A DNA stretch of 64,000 nucleotides from Microbacterium amylolyticum (GTDB lineage: Bacteria > Actinomycetota > Actinomycetes > Actinomycetales > Microbacteriaceae), in assembly GCF_011046975.1 (NCBI RefSeq), contig NZ_CP049253.1, positions 372,001 to 436,000 of the forward strand. The letters are read 5' to 3'. Below the pieces are notes generated by a model that had not been told where the DNA came from, did no database searches, and worked only from the letters and a program-made list of their open reading frames with translations. The translations under genes and the position numbers were made by a program. Numbering within the stretch: the stretch's first letter is position 1; every line of letters starts with the position of its first letter. This document shows positions 18,694-27,312 of the stretch, in pieces.

Positions 18694-19197
18694 GGAGATC
18701 TGATCGGAGCACATCTGATCGCGGAGCTCGGAAGACAGAAGCCCGCCGCCGATGAGCGCAGCGACGAAATTGAAGTAGTCGCTGATCGTGGAGACCAACT
18801 CCGAGTGACTCTCGTCGAACGGAGCTGGCCCGACATAGAATCCAGACCCGGCAGGCTCGGTCATCCGCCGAGCGATCAACGGATTCGTTTCCTGGCTCCA
18901 CGCCCGCCTCGCGGAACGCGTGACGCAACGGAGAATCGGACACGATGACGCCGTACCCGGTCTGGTTTGTCAGCATGTGCCGAAGCGTGATGGAGCGTAT
19001 CGCCGGCGCTGTATCCGTCACATCGGCTTCGTCATGGACTGAACGCGGAAGATCGCGTCCGTCCGGATGGGTGCTCCGCCCGAATCCGCCGCGCCCCGGG
19101 CAACCGGATCGAGCGTCCTCCCGTAGCTCGCAACGGCACCGGGGATCGTTCCGTCCTGGATGTGGCGGTCAAGGAAGGCGAGCCGCGCTACGTCCAT
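18694..19197 (-). pseudogene. Beta-lactamase/EstB-type serine hydrolase, internally deleted remnant
   Basis: Three fragments in changing frames make up a class C beta-lactamase-like hydrolase. The N-terminus begins at ATG 19197 (LDRHIQDGTIPGAVASYGR) and reaches the SxxK active site as QSMTKP, then meets a stop. A second frame carries RSITLRHMLTNQTGYGVIVS. A third carries MTEPAGSGFYVGPAPFDESH and SELVSTISDYFNFVAALIGG up to about 18694. The family is normally around 370-400 residues, so roughly half the gene is lost through at least two deletions. The last fragment abuts the methyltransferase remnant. Confidence 0.75.
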
Positions 19198-19298
19198 GCC
19201 TCCAGGCTAGGGACCCGTTACCGTCGGCAACAGTGCCGTTTTCCTCTACGCCGAGCTGTGCTGTTCAGAGCCCCACACGGAACGGCACGCACCGCGGT

Positions 19299-19427
19299 AT
19301 GGAGTCGCGCGTGTTTTTGACTTCTCCGCAGTCGGCGCTCGACGCCTACATCGCTGCCACCAACACGCACGATTTCGATCGCGTGGCGGCCTCCGAATCC
19401 TCCGAGTGGAGCGGGGCGTCGTCGTAA
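19299..19427 (+). pseudogene. NTF2-like (SnoaL/DUF4440-type) N-terminal remnant
   Basis: ATG 19299 opens 42 codons whose middle, SPQSALDAYIAATNTHDFDR, is the first helix of an NTF2-like domain. After the next few residues the sequence no longer resembles the family and stops. Full members have 120-150 residues. This appears to be a third remnant in the decayed stretch. Confidence 0.55.
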
Positions 19428-19453
19428 CCGCCCCACTCCCACCTCCAGAGGAG

Positions 19454-20080
19454 TTATCGGTTCGCGGCGGCCCGCAGCTGTTCGGCTGCCTTTGCCACGT
19501 CAACTGCGCCGTAGATGGCGCCGCCGGCAACGGCAACCTGTGCTCCGGCGTCGCGCACGGCGCCGATGGTCGCCTCTTTCACGCCGCCGGCAACCGAGAA
19601 GGGAACGCCCGACGCCGTCCCGGCCTCAAGCAGGTAGTCCAGGGAGTAGCCCGGCTGCGCCTGCTCGTCGAGACCGGCGTGCATTTCCACGAAGTCGGCG
19701 CCGAGTTCGACAACCTCTTTGGCGCGGGCTGCCTTGTCTGTGACACCGATCAGGTCGACGACGATGCCCTTGCCGTGCTTGTTGGCGGCAACAACCGCTC
19801 CGGCGATCGTCGAATCGTCCGCGCCACCGAGGACCGTCACGAGGTCTGCGCCTGCTTCGAACGCGATGTCAGCTTCGAGCTCGCCGGCGTCCATCGTCTT
19901 CAGATCGGCAAAGACGATCTTGTCGGGGTGGGCGGCTTTCATTGCGGTGATGACGGACAGCCCCGCACTCTTGATGAGCGGTGTGCCCAGCTCAAGAATG
20001 TCAACGTGCGGAGCTGCCTGAGCCGCAAGGTCAAGGGCGTGCTCGGTGGTGAGGGTGTCGATAGCAAACTGGATCTTCAT
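19454..20080 (-). CDS. hxlA: 3-hexulose-6-phosphate synthase
   Basis: The 208-residue protein is of the orotidine-decarboxylase superfamily with the motif FADLKTMDAGELEADIAFEA and FVEMHAGLDEQAQPGYS, diagnostic of HPS. It condenses formaldehyde with ribulose-5-phosphate to give hexulose-6-phosphate, the first step of the ribulose monophosphate pathway. ATG 20080 gives MKIQFAIDTLTTEHALDLAA. The PHI gene lies immediately upstream on the same strand (31-bp gap), so the two form an operon. The related KGPDC (UlaD) is less likely because of the adjoining PHI. Confidence 0.93.
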   Translation of the reverse strand: MKIQFAIDTLTTEHALDLAAQAAPHVDILELGTPLIKSAGLSVITAMKAAHPDKIVFADLKTMDAGELEADIAFEAGADLVTVLGGADDSTIAGAVVAANKHGKGIVVDLIGVTDKAARAKEVVELGADFVEMHAGLDEQAQPGYSLDYLLEAGTASGVPFSVAGGVKEATIGAVRDAGAQVAVAGGAIYGAVDVAKAAEQLRAAANR

Positions 20081-20111
20081 CGTGTTCCTGTCGTTGGTGT
20101 TGGTGAAAAAG

Positions 20112-20690
20112 TCATTCGAGATTCGCGTGACGCGGCCACAGCTCGTCGGCCGACTGCTGGCCCGCGCGCCAGAGCGCGTCAAACAGCGCGTCGCCGATGA
20201 CGACCACGGCCTGTTCGAAAAGCGAACCCGCGTATTGCGCAGACGCCTGCTCTGATCGGTCGAGCTTGGCCGCTGCCGGCACCTGGACGACCACGCGCGC
20301 AACTGCGACCAGGGGCGAATCCGAGGCCGTTGTAATCGCGCAGACCGTCGCCCCGACGGCGTGCGCCGTTGTCGCGGCCCGGACAACGCTTCCGGTGGTG
20401 CCGGACCCGCTTGCGACGATCAGGAGATCTCCTGCGCCGATCGCCGGGGTGGTCGTCTCCCCCACGACGTGGACGACGAGCCCCAGGTGCATCAACCGCA
20501 TCGCGGTCATCCGCAGCGCAATCCCGGAGCGCCCCGCTCCCATCAGGAACACCCGCGAAGCGCCGGCAACGGCGTCGGCGAATTCGTCGAGAGCGTCATC
20601 CTCTCCGGAGGCCAGAAGATCGATGACGGAGCGGAGCTCGTCACCGACGAGGGACAGGGAGGTATGCGTTGCCGCGCGAAGAGATGTCAC
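20112..20690 (-). CDS. hxlB: 6-phospho-3-hexuloisomerase
   Basis: The 192-residue SIS-domain protein carries FLMGAGRSGIALRMTAMRLM and IVASGSGTTGSVV, which match PHI. It isomerises hexulose-6-phosphate to fructose-6-phosphate, completing formaldehyde fixation with HPS downstream. GTG 20690 is chosen since it gives the family N-terminus; longer starts up to 20864 would run into the divergent regulator and the CTAGC repeats. Confidence 0.92.
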   Translation of the reverse strand: MTSLRAATHTSLSLVGDELRSVIDLLASGEDDALDEFADAVAGASRVFLMGAGRSGIALRMTAMRLMHLGLVVHVVGETTTPAIGAGDLLIVASGSGTTGSVVRAATTAHAVGATVCAITTASDSPLVAVARVVVQVPAAAKLDRSEQASAQYAGSLFEQAVVVIGDALFDALWRAGQQSADELWPRHANLE

Positions 20691-20746
20691 GGTATGAGAC
20701 TCTCGCGCCGAACGAGACTCTGCGCTCGCCCAATCGTCGCGTCTGA

Positions 20747-20781
20747 CTAGCCATTCGGCTAGCGGACTAGCAGGGGCTAGC
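20747..20781. promoter_or_regulatory. Four CTAGC repeats between hxlB and the ATPase-LuxR regulator
   Basis: CTAGC occurs at 20747, 20759, 20767 and 20777, and the first pair forms an inverted repeat TAGCC-ATTC-GGCTA. The cluster ends 8 bp before the regulator start and lies 57 bp upstream of hxlB. It is a plausible binding site for the LuxR-type regulator; this is inference from position and repetition. Confidence 0.5.
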
Positions 20782-20789
20782 CTGCTGGT

Positions 20790-21596
20790 ATGCCGGACGC
20801 CACGACCTCCCGAACCGAGAACGCGTTGCGTGAACGCGCCCTGCGATCGCAGGCTGATCGACACGCGGTCACGCTGGAGTCTCTTCTGGCCGCGTTACGG
20901 TCGCCGCGACTCGGCGACCGCGCGGCACGGGACGCCGCCATCGATATCGCCTCACGATCCCTCGTTGCCCTGCGTACCGACTCCGATGAGCGCACAACCG
21001 ATGCGCTCGAGCCCGTGATGGGGGCGTTCGCCCGCCTCAAAAGCGACCTCGGCCCGCTTGTCCGCTTCGGTGAGCTCGACGTTCAGTTCGTCGAGCCTCC
21101 CGCGAACGGGCGCGCCCTGCCGGGGGACGTCGCACACGCGGCCCGCGCAATCGTCCGCAACGCCGTTCTGGCGTTCGTCGATGCCGCGGAGGCGAAGCGC
21201 GTGCGCATCCATTGGGACTGCGATGGTCTGAACCTGCTCATCGGTTTGCGCGATGACGGAACGGGGGAACTTACCGCCCACGACGATGTTCTGCGCCCCA
21301 TCGCCGAACACGTCACGCATCTCGATGGCACCTTAGCCGTGGACTCAACACCGGGCTGGGGGTCAGAGATCGATATTGCGATTCCTCTTGATCCGCCACA
21401 GCACGCGCCAGCGATTGACGCCGATCTCACCGACCGTGAGCGCGAGATTCTTGGCCACCTCGTCACGGGATCCCGCAATAGCGAGATCGCTGGACAGCTG
21501 AATATCAGCCCGCACACCGTTAAGTTCCATGTCTCGAAGTTGCTCCGTCGCACGGGGACACGAAATCGAGCCGAATTGGCCGCGCTGTTCAGCTAG
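20790..21596 (+). CDS. Histidine-kinase-like ATPase fused to LuxR-type DNA-binding domain
   Basis: The 268-residue protein combines an ATPase domain (about residues 90-200; N-box-like AARAIVRNAVLAFVDA, G1-like LRDDGTGEL, G2-like GWGSEIDIAIPL) with a C-terminal LuxR helix-turn-helix (LTDREREILGHLVTGSRNSE, residues ~212-231, continuing IAGQLNISPHTVKFHV). There is no receiver domain, no membrane segment, and no clear phospho-accepting histidine motif. It is divergent from the formaldehyde-fixation operon and so is its likely regulator, possibly sensing nucleotide or another ligand through the ATPase fold. Confidence 0.8.
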   Translation: MPDATTSRTENALRERALRSQADRHAVTLESLLAALRSPRLGDRAARDAAIDIASRSLVALRTDSDERTTDALEPVMGAFARLKSDLGPLVRFGELDVQFVEPPANGRALPGDVAHAARAIVRNAVLAFVDAAEAKRVRIHWDCDGLNLLIGLRDDGTGELTAHDDVLRPIAEHVTHLDGTLAVDSTPGWGSEIDIAIPLDPPQHAPAIDADLTDREREILGHLVTGSRNSEIAGQLNISPHTVKFHVSKLLRRTGTRNRAELAALFS

Positions 21597-21605
21597 CGAC
21601 AGGCG

Positions 21606-22103
21606 TCACATACCGTCCCGCACCATGCGCGCCTCGATGAGCAACGGCATGTCCGCGTCGCGTTGTTCGGCGCCGTCGAACACGAATCCGTTCTTGCCAT
21701 AGAAGGCGATCGCTCGCGGGTTCGTTTTCGCCACCCAGAGCATGGCGGGCTCTGCTCCGAGCACGGCATCAAGCAGCGCCTGGCCCGCCCCGGAACCGTG
21801 ATGTTCGGCGAGCAGATACAGGAGAAACAGCGCTCGACCTCGCGGCGCATCCTCGCCGGCGCTCCCGGCCATAGCCACCCCGGTCATCACGCCATTGACC
21901 TCGGCGATACGAACGATATGCGCGGGATTCGGATCGCTCAGAATCGTGTTCCACATTCGGCGGCGCATCGCGCGATGGCTCTCATCGAGGTATCCCACGG
22001 GAAGCACATCGGTGTATGTCTGTTCCCACCCGCGCACCTGCACCGCAGCGATCGCATCGGCCTCGTCACGGCGCGGCGGACGGATCGTGAACTCACCAGG
22101 CAT
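21606..22103 (-). CDS. GNAT-family N-acetyltransferase
   Basis: The 165-residue protein has AIAAVQVRGWEQTYTDVLP at the N-terminus, a motif-A region LLAEHHGSGAGQALLDAVL and NPRAIAFYGKNGFVFDG at the C-terminus, the pattern of small-molecule acetyltransferases. Convergent with the regulator at 20790, with only 9 bp between them. Confidence 0.88.
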   Translation of the reverse strand: MPGEFTIRPPRRDEADAIAAVQVRGWEQTYTDVLPVGYLDESHRAMRRRMWNTILSDPNPAHIVRIAEVNGVMTGVAMAGSAGEDAPRGRALFLLYLLAEHHGSGAGQALLDAVLGAEPAMLWVAKTNPRAIAFYGKNGFVFDGAEQRDADMPLLIEARMVRDGM

Positions 22104-22175
22104 ACGGTAACCCTAGACGACACCACGTCGTCAGGTTGCGGTCCGCTGGTAACGGCTACATGCGAGACTTCCCTG

Positions 22176-22658
22176 ATGAGTTTGATTGACGCCCGGGCTG
22201 TTTTCGCCGCTCTCGCCAATGACGCATCCCGCGCGCTCTATGCGGCGCATGTGCTGGGAGACCCGGCCATGGTCACGCTCTCCCCATCGAAGCGGAAGCG
22301 CGCCACGGAGGCGCTCGCCGCGGCGGGGCTTTTGCATGAGGATGCCGCGTCGGCGCAGCCCTTCCGCGATCTCCTCGCGGCCGTCCAGACGCCGCCGCGC
22401 GTGATCGTTGATGGCCCCGCACGGTTTCTCGACGAGGACGGCCGTTTGCTGCGTTTCCCCCGTACCGAGGCCGACAGAATCGCTCTTCTCGAGCTCATCG
22501 CCGACCGCGTGTTGCCGTCCGGTGAGCGAATTGACGAACGAACGCTGGGCGAGCGAATCTCGTCCATCACGGACGATGTTCCGCTCTTACGCCGCTACCT
22601 CGTGGACTACCGGTTTATCGATCGCACACGCACCGGGTCCGAGTATTGGCGCATCTGA
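22176..22658 (+). CDS. DUF2087 domain-containing protein
   Basis: The 160-residue protein has an N-terminal helical wHTH-like part (ALANDASRALYAAHVLGDP, KRKRATEALAAAGLLHED) and a C-terminal DUF2087 domain (FPRTEADRIALLELIADRVL ... DVPLLRRYLVDYRFIDRTR). DUF2087 often follows ArsR-like domains and its role is unknown. First gene of a likely four-gene run ending in hrpB. Confidence 0.82.
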   Translation: MSLIDARAVFAALANDASRALYAAHVLGDPAMVTLSPSKRKRATEALAAAGLLHEDAASAQPFRDLLAAVQTPPRVIVDGPARFLDEDGRLLRFPRTEADRIALLELIADRVLPSGERIDERTLGERISSITDDVPLLRRYLVDYRFIDRTRTGSEYWRI

Positions 22659-22680
22659 CGCACGGGGTAGATTCGTACGG

Positions 22681-23112
22681 GTGAATGACCTGCGCATCGT
22701 TGATCTTCCCGCCGACTCCGACCTGTGGGGCGTCGCGCTCCCGGTTCTTCAGGAGCTGCGTCCGCATCTTTCACGTTCCGTTCTCGACGACATCCTGATC
22801 GAGGCTGCGCCACAAGGACTCGCGTTTATCGGCGCCTTCGACGGCGACACCTGCGTTGGCGTGGCGGGATGGCGTGTCATCGCCAACACGAGCGCGGTGC
22901 GAAAGGCCTACGTCGATGACCTCGTCACCGCAGCCTCAACCCGGTCGCGTGGCGTCGGCGCGCTGTTGCTCGATGACATCGAACAGCGCGCGCGCCAGGC
23001 GCAGTGTCACGTTCTCGATCTCGACTCCGGCGTTCAGCGCTTTGATGCTCACCGTTTCTATCTCCGGGAACGAATGAGTATCCAGGCTCACCACTTCGTC
23101 AAGGCTCTCTGA
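22681..23112 (+). CDS. GNAT-family acetyltransferase
   Basis: The 143-residue product starts at GTG 22681, 22 bp after the DUF2087 gene. It has TRSRGVGALLLDDIEQRARQ as motif A and FDAHRFYLRERM near the C-terminus. Substrate unknown. Confidence 0.85.
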   Translation: MNDLRIVDLPADSDLWGVALPVLQELRPHLSRSVLDDILIEAAPQGLAFIGAFDGDTCVGVAGWRVIANTSAVRKAYVDDLVTAASTRSRGVGALLLDDIEQRARQAQCHVLDLDSGVQRFDAHRFYLRERMSIQAHHFVKAL

Positions 23113-23121
23113 GGGGTTTCC

Positions 23122-23478
23122 ATGCGAGTTGAGCTCACCCGGTTCCGCGTTCTGCCCGGCACCCGCGCCGTCGTTGACGAGTGGATGGCCTTCCTGCAGG
23201 AGAATTACGAGGCCGTGCTGGAGACCCTCGAGCCGGAACAGATGTACGTCGAGACAATCTTTTGCGAAGAGATTGATGGAGTCGACTACCTCTACTGGTA
23301 CTCCGTCCAAGGAGAAGAGGAAGCGCAGGATGTGCGCCACTCATCTCACTGGATTGATCAGAAGCATGTCGAGTATTGGCAACGCTGCATCGACCCCGAC
23401 CACCCGCCGACGGATCTCACACCGTTGATCACGATGCTGCCGACGCGTATCGAGCGGGCGATGCGGCCCCTCCCCTGA
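23122..23478 (+). CDS. DUF6176 family protein
   Basis: The 118-residue acidic protein has VELTRFRVLPGTRAVVDEWM, VETIFCEEIDGVDYLYWYS and a histidine-containing SSHWIDQKHVEYWQRCID, which fit the DUF6176 family. Function unknown. It is 9 bp downstream of the GNAT gene and 12 bp upstream of hrpB, so is probably co-transcribed. Confidence 0.75.
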   Translation: MRVELTRFRVLPGTRAVVDEWMAFLQENYEAVLETLEPEQMYVETIFCEEIDGVDYLYWYSVQGEEEAQDVRHSSHWIDQKHVEYWQRCIDPDHPPTDLTPLITMLPTRIERAMRPLP

Positions 23479-23490
23479 GATGATGGCGAG

Positions 23491-26016
23491 ATGGCCTCTC
23501 GTCCTTTCGATATCGCGCGTATCGGCGCGGGCCTCGTCGTTGCGCGCGCCGAGAGCGAGCTGCGCGCCGCGGCGCAAACAGGCGCGATGGTCGTCACCGC
23601 CGCCCCGGGAACAGGGAAGACGACGGTGGTTCCGCCGCTCGTCGCCAACCTGGTGGACGGACGCGTTATCGTCACACAACCGCGCCGCGTCGCCGTGCGA
23701 TCGGCCGCCAGACGCCTTGCGCAGCTCTCGCAGACGGAAATCGGTGGCAGCGTTGGCTACACCGTGCGTGGCGAGAGTCACACCAGCGAGAACACGCGCG
23801 TCGAGGTTGTCACCCCCGGGGTCCTCCTGCGACGGCTCCTCAACAATCCGTCGCTCGACGGCGTCGGTGCGGTGATCGTCGACGAGGTTCATGAGCGATC
23901 GATCGACGGCGACCTGCTTCTGGGAATGCTCGCGGAAGTGCGGGAGCTGAGGGACGATCTGCTGGCCGTTGCGATGTCAGCGACGCTCGACGCTTCCGCC
24001 GTCTCCGATCTTCTGCGCGGCGCAGCAATCGTTGATGTTCCGTCCGCGCTACACCCGCTGGAAATCGCCTACACACCAGGACCGACACGTATCGACCAGT
24101 GGGGCGTCTCCCGTCATTTTCTCTCCCACCTCGCGGCGGTCGCCGTCACGGAACACGCTGCGGATGGCGGCGACGCGCTGGTCTTCGTGCCGGGGGCACG
24201 GGAAGTGGACGCCGTTGTCGACCTCATCCGGTCGCGCGCCTCGGGCGTCGAGGTTCTGCCCCTGCATGGTCAGCTGCCGCCCGCCGAACAGGACCGGGCC
24301 ACGGCGGGGCGAACCTCCGAAACAGAACCGCGCCGCATTATCGTTTCCACCTCTCTTGCCGAAAGCTCCCTGACTGTGCCGGGAGTGCGCCTCGTGATTG
24401 ACGCGGGGCTCTCCCGCGAGCCACGGCGCGATGCGGGGCGAGACATGACCGGCCTGGTTACCGTTTCGACGTCCCGTGCGGGCGCCGAACAACGGGCTGG
24501 ACGTGCCGCGCGTCAGGAACCTGGCCGCGCCGTGCGCGTCTACACGGAGGCGGAGTTCGCTGCGATGAGACCGGAGGCGACGCCGGAGATCACGGCGGCC
24601 GATCTCACGGACGCCGCGCTCCTGCTCGCCGCATGGGGAACGCCGCGAGCGGAGGGCCTTCGGCTACTGACTCCTCCCCCGGTCGCGGCGATCGACCGTG
24701 CAACAGAAACGCTCCGCTCTCTCGCCCTGATCAGCGACACGGGTCATCCGACGCCCCTGGGTGCGCGCGTTTCCCGTATGCCGGCCGGCCCGCGAGAGGC
24801 TCGAGCCCTGCTCAGCGCCGCCGAGCACGATGTGCCCGCGCGCGCTGCGGGCGAGGTCGTCGCGGCGATCTCCGGCGGATACCGTGATGCGGGAGCCGAT
24901 CTGACACGGGTGCTCCGGGAGCTGCGCGACGGAATCGCGGCAGGGTCCGCGCGCTGGCGGGCAGACGCAAAACGCCTCGCACAACTGAGCAGTGATGTCG
25001 CGGCGGGAACATCTACCGACGCCGCGGGTACCGTCACGGCTCTCGCCTTCCCGGAACGGATCGCTCGCCGTGTCGCAGCGGGGTCTCGCACCTATCTCTT
25101 CGCCAGCGGCACCCGTGCGGCGATCCCCGAGTCCAGCCCTCTGCTGGGAACCGACTGGATCGCGGTGGCAGAGGTGCAGCGCGCTGACGGCCGCGTGGCC
25201 GAAGGGACGGGCGCCGTTATCCGGCTCGCTGCGCCATTGTCTGAAGACCGCGCGATCGAGCTCGGCGGCAACCTTCTGACCGTGACGCGGGAATCGCGCA
25301 TCATCGATGGCGCGCTTCGGGTGCGGGAACAAACCCGCCTCGGTGCTATCCCGCTCTCATCTACTCCGGCGCGAGCAACGGAGGAGGACATCGCGAGCGC
25401 GTACGTCGCACATGTGCAAGAAAGCGGCCTCAGCGTCTTGCGTTGGAGTGACGAGGCGACCATGTTGCGCGGACGCCTGTCATTTCTTCACCGCAACCTG
25501 GGCGAGCCGTGGCCTGATGTTTCGGATGATGCCCTCCTCGCTCACACGGACGATTGGTTGCTTCCGGCGTTGCGGTCAGCGGGACATCGCCCGAACCTGT
25601 CATCGCTTCCGCTCACGCAGGCTTTGCGGAGCCTTCTCCCGTGGCCCGCGGCGGCACGATTCGATGAACTGGCGCCCGAACGCCTGGCTGTTCCCTCCGG
25701 ATCGCAGATACGTATCGTCTATCCGGCGTCGGACGAGGCAGATGCGCGCCCCGTTGTTCCCGTCAAACTGCAGGAGGTGTTCGGCCTGGCGCACACACCG
25801 CGCGTCGCCGACGGCCGAGTGCCCGTGCTGTTTCACCTGCTCTCGCCCGCACGGCATCCGCTCGCGGTGACGGACGATCTTGCCTCGTTCTGGAGCGGAC
25901 CATACGCCGATGTTCGCAAACAGATGCGCGGCAAATACCCGAAACACCCATGGCCGGAAGACCCGTGGTCCGTTCCCGCCACGGCAAAAACGAACCGGGC
26001 GCTCCGCCGACAGTAA
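23491..26016 (+). CDS. hrpB: ATP-dependent helicase HrpB
   Basis: The 841-residue DEAH/DEVH-type helicase has Walker A as APGTGKTT, the DEVH box (VIVDEVHER), motif III SATLD, motif VI QRAGRAARQEPGR, and the long C-terminal HrpB domain ending in ASFWSGPYADVRKQMRGKYP and KHPWPEDPW. HrpB-type proteins are RNA helicases of poorly known role. It ends 2 bp from the convergent aminotransferase. Confidence 0.93.
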   Translation: MASRPFDIARIGAGLVVARAESELRAAAQTGAMVVTAAPGTGKTTVVPPLVANLVDGRVIVTQPRRVAVRSAARRLAQLSQTEIGGSVGYTVRGESHTSENTRVEVVTPGVLLRRLLNNPSLDGVGAVIVDEVHERSIDGDLLLGMLAEVRELRDDLLAVAMSATLDASAVSDLLRGAAIVDVPSALHPLEIAYTPGPTRIDQWGVSRHFLSHLAAVAVTEHAADGGDALVFVPGAREVDAVVDLIRSRASGVEVLPLHGQLPPAEQDRATAGRTSETEPRRIIVSTSLAESSLTVPGVRLVIDAGLSREPRRDAGRDMTGLVTVSTSRAGAEQRAGRAARQEPGRAVRVYTEAEFAAMRPEATPEITAADLTDAALLLAAWGTPRAEGLRLLTPPPVAAIDRATETLRSLALISDTGHPTPLGARVSRMPAGPREARALLSAAEHDVPARAAGEVVAAISGGYRDAGADLTRVLRELRDGIAAGSARWRADAKRLAQLSSDVAAGTSTDAAGTVTALAFPERIARRVAAGSRTYLFASGTRAAIPESSPLLGTDWIAVAEVQRADGRVAEGTGAVIRLAAPLSEDRAIELGGNLLTVTRESRIIDGALRVREQTRLGAIPLSSTPARATEEDIASAYVAHVQESGLSVLRWSDEATMLRGRLSFLHRNLGEPWPDVSDDALLAHTDDWLLPALRSAGHRPNLSSLPLTQALRSLLPWPAAARFDELAPERLAVPSGSQIRIVYPASDEADARPVVPVKLQEVFGLAHTPRVADGRVPVLFHLLSPARHPLAVTDDLASFWSGPYADVRKQMRGKYPKHPWPEDPWSVPATAKTNRALRRQ

Positions 26017-26018
26017 CG

Positions 26019-27197
26019 CTATGCGCGCAGGGCTCCCACCAGGTTCCCCACACGACGGAGGCCCTCGCGCAGGTCACCCTCGCTCGCCGCATACGAAATG
26101 CGCACATGGGTGGCGCCGGTGGCGGTGCCGAAGTCGCGCCCCGGGGTGATCGCGACATGGTGATCTTCCAGTGCCTGGCGACAGAACGTCTCGGAATCCA
26201 GCCCCAACGACGACACATCGCAATACGCGTAGAACGCGCCGTCTGGCGTCGCCGCGACGGGAAGTCCGATGCGCTCCAACCCATCAATAACGATCGCGCG
26301 GCGGCGAACGAACTCTTCTCGGCGCTGCTCGCACGCAGCGAGGGCGGAGGGTGAGAACGCCTGGACAGCCGCGAGCTGCGCAGGTGCGGAGGCACACAAA
26401 AAGAAGTTGACCGCGAGGCGCTCGGCAGCGTCCGTGAGCTCGTCGGGCAAGACCACCCACCCGAGCCGCCATCCGGTCATGCCGAAGTACTTCGAGAAGC
26501 TCCCGATCACGATGGCATCGGGATCGATCGTCAACACGCTCGGGGCTGGCAGCCCTGCCGCATCGGGATCCTGCAGATCAAGGTAGATCTCGTCGACGAT
26601 GCGCCACGCGCCGCGCTCGCGCGCGATGCGGCAGATATCGGCGAGATCCTTGGCGGCGATCGCGGTGCCCGTCGGATTTGATGGCGTCGCCACCATCACC
26701 GACGTTGTGCGCTCAGTCCAGGCACCGTCCGCGAGGGCCTCGTTGAGCTGGAAACGCGTCTTGGACGTTGTTGGCACTGCGACAACGTCGCCGCCAAAGG
26801 CTTTGACGAGCTCGCGATTGCAGGGGTACGACGGGTCCGCCATCACGACCTCATCGCCAGGGTTCGTCGTCACCGCGGTGGCAACGAGAAGGGCAGCGGA
26901 CGCGCCGGAAGTCACCATAATGCGCGAGGGGGCGATCACAACACTGTGCCGATCGACGTAGAAACGCGAAATTGCCTCGCGCAGCTCCGGCAGGCCCATT
27001 GCCGGCGTATACGGGAGGGGCCTACCGTCCATTGCCTCGATCATGGCCCCGCGTACCTCATGGGGTGCGCCGAAGTCAGGCTCGCCCAACGAGAGGCGCA
27101 CGACATCAATGCCCTGCACCTGGAGCTCTGCGGCGCGTTGCCCAATCGACATGGCGTAGAAGGGTTCGGCGTCCAGGGCGCGCTGGGCAATCTGCAT
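26019..27197 (-). CDS. Class I/II pyridoxal-phosphate aminotransferase
   Basis: The 392-residue protein has the fold-type I signatures VATPSNPTGTAI, VDEIYLDL and the PLP lysine region IGSFSKYFGMTGWRLGW. Such enzymes transfer amino groups from amino acids to 2-oxo acids; specificity is unclear. ATG 27197 has a good ribosome site (GAGGAGAGCAC). It is divergent from the small conserved gene at 27313, with a 15-bp tandem duplication between. Confidence 0.92.
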   Translation of the reverse strand: MQIAQRALDAEPFYAMSIGQRAAELQVQGIDVVRLSLGEPDFGAPHEVRGAMIEAMDGRPLPYTPAMGLPELREAISRFYVDRHSVVIAPSRIMVTSGASAALLVATAVTTNPGDEVVMADPSYPCNRELVKAFGGDVVAVPTTSKTRFQLNEALADGAWTERTTSVMVATPSNPTGTAIAAKDLADICRIARERGAWRIVDEIYLDLQDPDAAGLPAPSVLTIDPDAIVIGSFSKYFGMTGWRLGWVVLPDELTDAAERLAVNFFLCASAPAQLAAVQAFSPSALAACEQRREEFVRRRAIVIDGLERIGLPVAATPDGAFYAYCDVSSLGLDSETFCRQALEDHHVAITPGRDFGTATGATHVRISYAASEGDLREGLRRVGNLVGALRA

Positions 27198-27240
27198 GTG
27201 CTCTCCTCGTCTTCGTTCCGACCCGAGATTGTCCCACGCG

Positions 27241-27270
27241 CTGGTGGCAGACGCTCTGGTGGCAGACGCT
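27241..27270. repeat. 15-bp tandem duplication in intergenic DNA
   Basis: CTGGTGGCAGACGCT is present twice in tandem, followed by CTGG. It lies in the divergent promoter region between the aminotransferase and the gene at 27313. Confidence 0.9.
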
Positions 27271-27312
27271 CTGGCGCGATAGCGTCGAAGCGATAGATGA
27301 TGAGGAGAAACC

